26,567 nt of DNA from Ministeria vibrans ATCC 50519. Lineage: Eukaryota; Opisthokonta; Filasterea. A program made the translations under genes and the position numbers. Below, piece after piece: positions 10,043 to 21,398 of this stretch; within the stretch, counting starts at the first letter, position 1; each line of letters starts with the position of its first letter. The stretch lies in the NCBI GenBank assembly GCA_943704425.1, contig CALSCP010000899.1, positions 1 to 26,567 of the forward strand, in the 5' to 3' direction. A model generated the notes under the pieces. That model saw only the letters and a program-made list of their open reading frames with translations, did not search any database and had not been told where the DNA came from.

Positions 10043-10673
10043 TTAGGGCGAGAAGATGGCGTAGGGCGGTAGTGAGTTGAGATGTGCAACGAGCGCCGAG
10101 ACGTGCGTTTCAAAAGCATCGCATCGACCACGAATGGGCATTTCGACTGGGTAGAACGGGTTTTTCAGTACATAGTCGGTGTAGAGCTCGTAGATTTTGC
10201 GTAGAAGAGTCTCAGTGTGGTTTTGCGTCGGATCAGCAGTGACAAGAAACTTTGTGCCTAAATAACAAAAATAAATATATTTATTATGCATTGCGCGAGT
10301 GAGAGACAGAGAGTTGCGTCCAGCTGTGAGCGTACCGGTCAAGGTTTGAATACAGTTGATTTTGAAGGTGTCTGTGTCGAGCTGGTGCATACCGGAGCAG
10401 CCAGAGACTGGAGATATCTACAGACGAGCGGAGTGGATGTGTTTGAGAAGGGTCTTCGCTGAAAGGGCCCTTGCGACACACCTTGGCGGTGATGGCGTGT
10501 AAACTATGGAATGTACTTGCTAGCACGATGCCTGCGGAAGAGAGAGAAGCGTGAGGGGCGGCGTGAGAGCGCGAAGACGAACCTTCGTTGGCACTCAAAG
10601 GAGAAACTGTCCCAAACGGCTGCAAATAAATCAGAGTGCCGGCCTTGTTGATGATAAATAAGGAGTATATCAT
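10043..10673 (-). CDS. TRAPPC4: TRAPP complex subunit 4 (Trs23/TRAPPC4)
   Basis: Core longin-fold subunit of the TRAPP complexes, which activate Rab1/Ypt1 for ER-Golgi and Golgi traffic. Minus-strand exons: 10673-10583, 10531-10482, 10417-10336, 10257-10043 (TAA); product 145 residues. It reads MIYSLFIINKAGTLIY, SANE|GIVLASTFHSLHAI, then ISPVSGCSGMHQLDTDTFK, IQTLTG|TKFLVTADP, LLRKIYELYTDYVLKNPFY and EMPIR. Spliced this way it aligns gap-free with plant TRAPPC4. It lacks the PDZ-like insertion of the animal protein, as other protist and plant forms do. Intron 1 (51 bp) is a multiple of three with no stop and has the unusual donor GTTCGT, so retention would add 17 residues in frame. A further in-frame ATG at 10721 would add 16 residues; I prefer 10673 because it matches the family N-terminus. 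Its stop codon is 97 bp from that of the convergent acyltransferase gene. Confidence 0.93.
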
Positions 10674-10763
10674 GATTGAGCCGAGAAAGTGCGGGAAAGT
10701 GACGGGCAGTGGACGATGCACTGACGATTAAAAAAAAAGTATGATTGGAAAATTGATTATATT

Positions 10764-12247
10764 TTACTGCAGTTTGTCAGCGATGATTTTTTCAAGCTTC
10801 ACACAGTCGATGGCAAAGTTACGGATGCCCTGAGCAAGTTTCTCGGTGGCCATTGCGTCCTCGTTGAAGAGCCAACGGAAGGAGGGCTCGTCCAAAGTCA
10901 TCTTTGCAATGTCCATTTGCTTGGCGGACGCGGCGTCCAGCTTGCGCTCCAGTGTGCCCGTCTCCGCCTGCAGCTGCTCCAGCAGCTTTGGACTGATCGT
11001 GAGGAAATCGCATCCCGCAAGCTCCTTGATCTCACCCAGATTACTATAAACGTACAGTAAGACATCACACACACACACACACACACACACACTAGAGATC
11101 ATACCGGAAACTGGCGCCCATGACAATAGTGGGAATGTTGAACTTCTTGTAGTAGGCGTAGATGCGAGAGACGGAGAGCACGCCGGGATCCTCGTGCGCC
11201 GCGTACTCGGCTGTGCCCGTCGACGCCTTGTACCAGTCAAGAATGCGCCCGACAAACGGCGAGATCAGCGTCACCTTGGCCTCAGCACACGCCACTGCCT
11301 GTCAAGTACAAGCGAAAGTTACACAAAACAGGATAAAATAAGGGTTGTTTTGCGTTTGTGTGTGTAAAGTGACAGAGTGAGTAAGTGGGTGAGTAAGTGA
11401 GGATGAATCTTTGTGGTGTCTTTGTGATGATATGTGTACTTGGGCGAAACTGAAGAGCAGTGTCAGATTGCAGTGAATTCCGTGCTCGGCTTCGAGCACC
11501 TTGGCCGCCTGAATACCCTCCCAGGTCGACGCGATTTTGACAAGCACGCGTTCCTTTGCAATGCCCGCTTCTTTGTACAACTGCAAACAACCAAAGGAAA
11601 GTCAAGTCGCACCCGACACTTTCAGAGTCGCATAAAAAAACACACCTCAATGATGTGGATCGCCTTCTTGATGGTCGCTGCTGTGTCAAAGGAGAGTCTA
11701 CAAGGCGCGCGGGGGGGGGAGGAGGGGGGCGCGTGCACGGCGTGGGGGTGAGCGAGTGACTTGTGCGCGCGACTGCACCTACCGAGCGTCCACTTCCGTT
11801 GAAACGCGTCCCGGGATGATCTTGAGGATCTCCACGCCAAAGTTCACCGCCAACTTGTCCATGGCAGCCTCAACCTTGCTGCTGCAGCCCGGCAGAAGGA
11901 AAGAAGCGTGAGAAATCGCTCTTGTGATAGGTTTTTTTTTTTTGTGTGTGTGTGTGTGAGTGTGAGTGTGCGAGTCAGTAGTACCCTTCGGCTGTGCGCC
12001 CATACGCAAGCGCATCGTCAATCAGCGACGCGTACTTGGGCAGCGCGGCGGCCTGCAGCAGCAGCGAGGGGTTTGTGGTGGCGTCCGTCGGCTTGTACTT
12101 CTCGATGGCTACACACAAGGGCGAGGGGATGAGGGGGGGCGGGGGGGGCGGGGGCGGAAGCGATCACTGTTGCTCGAGACATTCAAAGTCGCCCGTGTCC
12201 GCCACGACAGTCGTGTATGTTTTGAGTTGATCAAGGATTGAAGTCAT
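10764..12247 (-). CDS. TAL: Transaldolase
   Basis: Pentose-phosphate enzyme that transfers a dihydroxyacetone unit from sedoheptulose-7-phosphate to glyceraldehyde-3-phosphate; cytosolic. Seven exons on the minus strand: 12247-12181, 12108-11985, 11881-11783, 11697-11646, 11580-11440, 11298-11105, 11043-10764; product 318 residues, the usual length. Motifs in order: [60 protein letters not shown] with the Schiff-base Lys129, [59 protein letters not shown] and GIRNFAID. It belongs to the TalB-like subfamily found in both bacteria and eukaryotes. Intron 1 begins GTCTCG, a weak donor, but the junction DFE|SIEKYKP aligns with the family. No targeting sequence is visible. Confidence 0.96.
11066..11092. 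repeat. (CA)n repeat in transaldolase intron 6
   Basis: Thirteen CA units occupy nearly half of the 61-bp intron 11044-11104. On the transcribed sense strand it reads as TG. Confidence 0.93.
11944..11970. repeat. (TG)n/GAGTGTG tract in transaldolase intron 2
   Basis: A short TG run with GA interruptions lies inside the 103-bp intron 11882-11984. It reads as CA on the sense strand. Confidence 0.85.
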
Positions 12248-12566
12248 TGCAGCGTATAATAGTCACAACAGAGGAATAGCAATAAAAAATTAAAAATTGT
12301 GTGTGTGTGTGTGTGTGAAATGTAATACTAATCATTATTCGTTGATTTCGTTCATTTCGTTGACGGTTGACCTGTTCTTTCTTCAATTTAGCTTTCGGTA
12401 CAATCACATGCCATGAATAGTATATTATCTTGTACTCTTGTTTTGACATTGAGTACAGCTCTCGACCCTTTATATATTTTCTTATACCCATAAATAAATA
12501 GTTTTTCCTCTTATTCTTCTTCTAATACAATTCATCTGTTTCTTATACATAATGGTTCTGTACTTA
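12248..12566. promoter_or_regulatory. Intergenic region upstream of transaldolase
   Basis: These 319 AT-rich bases lie between the transaldolase start and the stop of the next minus-strand gene. They must hold the transaldolase promoter and the terminator of the coiled-coil gene. A (TG)9 run is at 12299-12317 and a TATATATTT stretch at 12471-12479. No gene is seen. Confidence 0.6.
12299..12317. repeat. (TG)n short repeat
   Basis: About nine TG units lie 50 bp upstream of the transaldolase start codon, on the opposite strand to the gene. Confidence 0.85.
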
Positions 12567-12944
12567 CTATTCTGAGGCGGCGAATGCGGGATGGTTTTTC
12601 CAGTCGGAAATGAGATCCTGAATGTGCACAAGCGCTGTCAGATCCATTCGGGTCTTTCGAATGCGCTGCTCCATATGCGGCACAAGTTGTCGAATGGCCT
12701 GGTCATTGCGACGACGCGCAGTCGCAACAGTCTGTTGTACGAGTGCTTCGGTTGCACTCCACGACGCTTGACCACTGTCGTCATCATGATCGCTGTCACT
12801 GCTGCTCTCAAACTCAGACGGATAACACTCGAGCGCACTTTCCAGCATGATGGACGGCTCAACACCCCATTCTTCGGCAACACTACAAAACACACAAAAG
12901 GAAGAACAATGCATGCTACTAAGCCTAAGCACACACTAAGCACA

Positions 12945-13038
<94 letters not shown>

Positions 13039-13046
13039 ACNNNNNN

Positions 13047-13122
<76 letters not shown>

Positions 13123-14462
13123 GTATATTTATAAATTATTGCAGTACGTGACGTGACAGTGTGGCTCCCGCGCAGTCAGACGGCCAAAGTCGCGCAAAAG
13201 CGAGCCACGACGGTCGACGCACACGCGCACCAGCGATTCCACTGCACTCGACAGTGCACCGCCACATTCACACATACTCTGTAAAAAGAATGTATTAGTA
13301 TCGTATATCTTTGTTGGCGACTTACCTGAGCGGCTTTTCGATCGAGGTGCGTGTGTCCTGAGAGTGCAGTGCGTCGCACGAGAGCACTCACAAGACTCTG
13401 CTGCGCGTCAATGTCGCGCATGAGATCATCAACTTGAGTACGCACACGACGTGCCTGTTCGCGCGTGCGCCGTGCGGCGTCCAGGTCCGTCTCGAGTCGG
13501 GAGAGTGCGTCGTCGAGGCACGCAATGGCGTGTGTTTCGCCATGACATGCCGCGCGCACTTGGTCCAGTGCACTCTGTCGCTCCAGTGTCACCGAGAGTG
13601 ATGCTGCTCCACTGCTCACTGTCATTGCATGTCGCTCTTGCTGCACTGCCCTTGCCGCCTCTCTCTCTGCACCAGACTCTTCAAGGGCGTAAAGCTCGTT
13701 TTCAAGTCGTTCACATTCAAAAAAGTCGTCGAGCAGTCGCTCAGCACTGACTGAAGATGCCTCGTCCTCTTCCTCCTCCTCCTGTTGTTGTGTACCCCTT
13801 GACTCGCGCTGACCTCCCTCGAGACGGTCGAGTTCCTCTCGTGCGACGCTGGTAAGCTCAGCGACAAGAGCCGCCACACGTCCCTCACGAATTACCGTCT
13901 CTTCGAGCGCTGTCCACCGGCTGCCAATATCACCTTTTCTGCGTTTTTCGTGTGTTCCAGGCGAAGACAGAGCCGCTGTGCCGTCGTAGTGCACACGTTC
14001 TTTCAGGAATTGTTCGATGTGAGCCAGAGTGACGCGAGTAAAGCTCGACAAGTCACCATTGTGCGCTGAGCGAGGCCCGCTTGCTTCCTCCAGGCGTGCG
14101 CAATACTCGTCGGCAGTCGCTGCAGTACGATCTGATTGGACCAAGAGGGCACGCGTCAAGCAGGAGAGCCGCTCCTGCCGCAGACGCGATGGCGGTTTCA
14201 ATGGTGCGCAACTCAACACGCGCGCGAGTTCGTCCAGCTCGGCGCGCACCGCCGCGATTTCCAGTCGCAGAAAGTTCGTTGTATCTTCCGCTTGGCGGCG
14301 TTCCTCTTGAAGGCGACCAGGCGCCGCGCTGTCGCTGTTGATTGAAGAGTCCCGTTGAGTGGCAAGCCATTGCAACGACGTGAGAGTGTCGCTGTCGAGC
14401 GTCAGCTGGTCCACGTCGCCAGTGTAGCCAAGGTCTCGCTGAAGCCACTCAAAGTCGCTCAT
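12567..14462 (-). CDS. Coiled-coil protein, tentative augmin HAUS3-like
   Basis: Three minus-strand exons, 14462-13326, 13278-13148 and 12882-12567, join in frame to 527 residues. The N-terminus reads MSDFEWLQRDLGYTGDVDQL, then a helix and LQWLATQ. This resembles the start of HAUS3/AUG3 (an LGY-G motif, then a WL or WI helix 15-25 residues on). Most of the protein is long amphipathic helix rich in Glu, Arg, Ala and Gln (residues about 55-370), with one acidic break (EEEEEDEASS) near residue 240. A second acidic patch (SSSDSDHDDDS) precedes the last helices. Length fits HAUS3 (about 600). Augmin recruits gamma-tubulin to spindle microtubules, but the similarity I can see is short, and many coiled-coil proteins would look the same. 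An in-frame ATG at 14507 would add 15 residues. Intron 2 (265 bp) contains the CA repeat and the assembly gap. Confidence 0.62.
12946..13120. repeat. (CA)n microsatellite with assembly gap
   Basis: About 175 bp of nearly perfect CA repeat is interrupted by six Ns, with CCCAC just before them. It lies in intron 2 of the coiled-coil gene, where the sense strand is TG. The true length is unknown. Confidence 0.97.
13041..13046. other. Assembly gap (six Ns)
   Basis: Six unresolved bases sit within the CA microsatellite. The two flanks belong to the same gene, because its exons on both sides join in frame, so the order across the gap is supported. Confidence 0.99.
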
Positions 14463-15239
14463 GGGCAACGATGGTCGATGTGGGTTGCAGGAGTCGAGAC
14501 AAATCAAAGTAAATGAAAATATTTAATGATCAAAGAGCCGCATCAACGGCCGGCAATCTCCTCATTTTCATGACGCTAGGGCCACAGAGCTAGCCACTGT
14601 TGATGGTACAATGACTGTCAACTCCGCCCTATCGACCATTAAGGTGTCTTTCTATGCCGAATTCTCTTTGCGATAAAAAAGGAATACGTTCCGAATCCGA
14701 AATGCTCACAGACAGCGCGACTCAGTCAGGTCTCAACTCTCAAGCAGACCTACATCGTGCCGTATTCGTTGCGTATCTTTCCTCGGGAGTCGGAACGCAG
14801 TCAGGATCGCCCGTTAATGCTCTCAAAGGTCTACGTCACAAGCAACCAATTGTATCCATTTTCCAGAAGCAGCAGTGCAGCACTACCATATGCAAATACG
14901 CAATATGCATAGCGCATACATGAATAACATGATAATTGATACATCTCATACATGTAACATGTCCGTCAAAAGGACCAAAAGGGCGCAAACGTTTCGCATT
15001 CTTTGATTCCTTTCCAAATACCAGCCAAGGCGTGTCAATGAGAATCAAAGTCGGTATTCATTGGCGCGTGCTTCATACTTTTCCTCGCACCAACCAAAAA
15101 GATTCGCGACACCACTCAAAAGTCTATGTCGACAAGGAAGTGAAGGAACTGTGCTAGCGTCTTAGCGAGGGCCTTATGGGGCCCAGGGCTTCAAATTCAA
15201 GTCCATTTTATCCAATAGTGGTGCATCGAAAAACATATA

Positions 15240-15260
15240 TGACGTCAGTTTGTGACATCA
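15240..15260. promoter_or_regulatory. CRE/ATF-like tandem element
   Basis: The palindrome TGACGTCA is followed five bases later by TGACATCA, a one-base variant in the same orientation. bZIP proteins of the CREB/ATF class bind TGACGTCA in many eukaryotes. It lies about 1 kb upstream of the HMG-box start codon. Function is inferred from the motif only. Confidence 0.4.
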
Positions 15261-15760
15261 CAAAGTCCGAGTGTGAAGGCACTGTGAACGTCCTGTGCAA
15301 CGCCCCCGCTCAAACTCCCTCTCCACAATCAACTCCAATGCTCTATCGCCGTCACCATGAATGCTGATTACTGACCCTTGCGACCCCTTGCAAAGGAAAG
15401 AGGAAAAAAGGATCGAGTCTGACGCAAGCGATCTGTGCCGCCGTCGGACCTTCACTTATTAAACGAAACACACGTCGTTTGAATTGCAGACACATTTTTT
15501 CTCCCAACGTCTACCTTCTACCTGCCAAGTGTTGCCTCTACTTCCACTTCAGTCGGTTTTTGCTCTCCAGGCTTCGTTTTTTCCAACTTTTCCCAGGTAG
15601 GCAATTCTCGTTTTTTTTTCAACAGAATGTGTTCCGCTGCAGCGGCAAAGCCCTGTGCACCTGGCGAGCCCTAGAGGATAAAGCACCACTCATCACCCCC
15701 TGTGCCGCATCGAACCTTCGTGAATCATTCGCGGTTCGAAAGGGTCCCTGAAGTCGTTCA

Positions 15761-15768
15761 TGACGTCA
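15761..15768. promoter_or_regulatory. CRE-like palindrome
   Basis: A second perfect TGACGTCA lies 0.5 kb downstream of the tandem element and about 490 bp upstream of the HMG-box start codon. Confidence 0.38.
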
Positions 15769-16252
15769 AAGAGACTTTGGGGTCGTTCTGTCGCCGTAGT
15801 TGCCCTTGTTGGCTCTCGTCCGCTCCCTGCTCGCACCCCCCCTGCCCGCCATTGCCCAATCCTGTCACGTAACACCGCCGATTCGCCTCCTATACAAGCC
15901 TGTGTCTCAGCCTCGGCTATTTCTTCCTCCTTCAGATCCTCACACAAAATACCACCACTATTCCCAGCGTACGCCCTCTCATTTCTTTTGTAAATGCATC
16001 ACGATGTGCCAGGGAACATCAAACGTTCGCGATTGGCACAAAATTCAACATTTTTTTCGCATCCCAAATGAAGTAACAGACCAAAGTTTTTACCGTTCGA
16101 CTCTACGCACTGCACGCGCTGCGCTCGCATTCAACATGTGTGGACGACTCTTGTTCTCCCGCTTACCATATGCCGTTTCATTTCCTCTTTACAGCTCTCT
16201 CTCTCTCTCTTTCTTTCCTTTTTTCGACGCGACAAAAAAAACATTGCTACGT

Positions 16253-17171
16253 ATGCAGTCAACACCAAACTCAACAGCCCCTTCAATGTCCGCTCGTATT
16301 CCACGCCTTCCTTCGACTCTCCTTGTCCACGTCAACGGCGTTGGTGCGATCGCGGTGCCTTCCGCCCCGATCAACCGCTACGTGTACTCCGAGTCACTGC
16401 GTGAGCCAACGCTGGTCCTGCCGCCCCCCTCGACGTTGTTCGCTGGTACACCCGCGCAGTATTCCCACGAGCCACAGTCCACGCCTTCTCCTATGGAAAT
16501 GCAAGAGCACATTGCCGAACGTCAAACGACTTTTTCGCCCGACTCCGCCTCCACACAGTACGGCGGCCACCCAGGCACACCTCCGCCACAGCAGCACCAA
16601 CAGACACAGCAGCACCAACAATACGCCCATGTGGCCTCGCCTCTCCCGGCTCACCCCACATCTGCAACCCACGCCACGCATCCTGGCGGACTCTACGACG
16701 CGTCTCAGTCCAACCTGACCACCTCGTGGAAGAACAAAACTGGTCCTGGTCGCGTGAAACGTCCTATGAACAGTTTTATGCTCTTTGCCTCGCAACATCG
16801 TCGTCAGCTGCTCGACTCGCGACGTGATCTCTCCAACAAGTAACAACCAGAGCGAGACCCCAACCTCATGTACTTATTCATTTCTTTTGTCTCACAGTGA
16901 GGTGAGCCGTGTGCTCGGTGATGCATGGGCAACACTTGAGCCCCATGCACGCGCGTACTACGAAAGTGAGGCACAGCGACTGGCAATGGAACACCGACTG
17001 CGCCATCCCGGTCATCTCTTCGAGCGCCGTGTCTCAAAGGCTAAAACGTTGACGGCACAACGTGCGCCCCGTGCTCGCAGCTACACCCAGTCGTCGGTCG
17101 AGAGCGACCAAAGCGGCACTGCCTTCCACGCGAGTCACCTCCAGAGTGCTTCGGCAACCACGCTCGACTAA
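16253..17171 (+). CDS. HMG-box transcription factor, SOX/MATA class
   Basis: Sequence-specific DNA-binding protein of the nucleus. Two exons, 16253-16839 and 16898-17171, joined across a 58-bp intron; product 286 residues. The N-terminal 160 residues are Pro/Ser/Thr/Gln-rich (low complexity, with QHQQTQQHQQ). The HMG box spans about residues 166-240: GRVKRPMNSFMLFASQHRR, DLSN|NEVSRVLGDAWATL, then YYESEAQRLAMEHRLRHPG. RPMNxFMLF and NEVS-x-x-LG are the hallmarks of the SOX/TCF/MATA class, which bends DNA at a specific site, rather than of the non-specific HMGB class. The intron splits the box at the NNEVS asparagine. The C-terminal 45 residues are Arg/Ser/Thr-rich. The start is uncertain: the frame is open upstream, with another ATG at 16004, but that extension looks like T-rich leader sequence. 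In fungi such proteins specify mating type; whether this one does is unknown. Confidence 0.9.
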
Positions 17172-17567
17172 ACCAACACTCAATTCAGCTGGCCTGACAA
17201 CAACACTCAACCTTTCCTCTCTTTGTCATGTATTACTCGCTACGCTCATTCATTTTTCATTTTCATGAATCATACAAAATTCATAAAAATAATAATAATA
17301 ATAATAATACACAATTCAAAATCATCCACATTGTGCTGCTCATAAAAAATAGTGAAAACCTATTAAGATAAATAAAAAAAAATTCAAGAATCAACAGCTA
17401 AAGATACATTTTGAGGGTTAGTTTGTGAATTGTGACGGAATCATGAGCAAAATTGTGTTTGTATTTTTGTTAATTGTTTCTTCACTCTTTTCTTTCAATC
17501 GCCAAGAGCTTGTGAGAGCTTGAGAGGGCAGCTCCAAAGCAGACGTTCCTCTCCTCTCGCTTTCGCG
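17172..17567. promoter_or_regulatory. Intergenic region between HMG-box and mannosidase genes
   Basis: This 396-bp AT-rich interval must contain the HMG-gene terminator and the mannosidase promoter. It holds an (AAT)n run at 17288-17308 and AATAAA-like sequences near 17370. A short ORF at 17442-17522 could encode 26 hydrophobic residues in the leader but has no support. No other gene is visible. Confidence 0.55.
17288..17308. repeat. (AAT)n short repeat
   Basis: Seven AAT units lie about 120 bp downstream of the HMG-box stop codon. Confidence 0.9.
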
Positions 17568-21007
<3,440 letters not shown>

Positions 21008-21398
21008 TTTTTGTGCAATACATTCACTTTCCTTTAAATTTTTCCCAGAAATATTATTATCAAGCACCATACAAAAAGCGACAAGACAAACAGCTGAGAA
21101 TCACTTTCTACACTACATAAAAAAGCCTTTTCAAGTTTGCGCTAGTGTATTTGGTCAGGAGTCAATGAATAATAGGAATAACAACTTAATTACTCAGGAG
21201 ATGAAAATAATACAATGAAGCGTAATACAATGTGTCCGCCATAGGCTAGCCCCAAGAAGATAGAGCACCCATAGACCTACCGATACGCTTTCGCAGCAAG
21301 CGTACAAAAAATTCAAGGAATTCGGAGAGAGACACGCACACCAATGAATAATATTCCGTCTATCTTCACTATTAACACTATGAACTATTCAATTTTTT
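21008..21398. promoter_or_regulatory. Intergenic region between mannosidase and Gly-X-Y/PH genes
   Basis: This 391-bp AT-rich interval between two tandem plus-strand genes should hold a terminator and a promoter. An ATG at 21344 opens a short frame that overlaps the next gene out of phase, so it is not used as its start. No gene is supported here. Confidence 0.55.

Larger units (their letters stand above)
14463..16252. promoter_or_regulatory. Long non-coding interval between coiled-coil and HMG-box genes
   Basis: This is the longest stretch without a recognisable gene: 1.8 kb between divergent start codons in a window where intergenic gaps are usually 45-420 bp. The short ORFs here have no family resemblance. 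It contains a perfect TGACGTCA palindrome at 15240-15247 followed by TGACATCA at 15253-15260, and a second perfect TGACGTCA at 15761-15768. A pyrimidine tract ending CTCTTTACAG near 16194 could be a splice acceptor for a 5'-UTR intron of the HMG gene. The last 450 bp are open in the HMG frame, with ATGs at 16004 and 16253. I found no convincing tRNA or snRNA. Confidence 0.55.

Noticed and set aside
10532-10582. Reading the first TRAPPC4 intron as coding sequence
   Set aside because: With it removed, SANE|GIVLAS aligns without gaps to plant TRAPPC4. The 17 extra residues match nothing and the segment ends in a pyrimidine-rich TTCCGCAG.
12925-13151. Long open frames through the CA/TG repeat
   Set aside because: They are His-Thr or Cys-Val translations of the microsatellite and cross the Ns. 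The region is an intron of the coiled-coil gene.
14654-15367. Short ORFs in the 1.8-kb interval
   Set aside because: All are under 100 codons, with no resemblance to known families and no splice sites that join them into a longer product.
15725-15755. tRNA T-arm-like sequence (GGTTCGA)
   Set aside because: No matching A box, anticodon arm or acceptor stem could be drawn on either strand.
15800-16252. N-terminal extension of the HMG-box protein
   Set aside because: The frame is open, but the composition is that of a T/C-rich leader with a likely acceptor near 16194. The first ATGs are at 16004 and 16253, and no domain is visible. Kept only as an alternative.
17442-17522. Small signal-peptide-like ORF upstream of the mannosidase
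   Set aside because: Only 26 codons, no downstream partner in frame, and no support beyond hydrophobicity.
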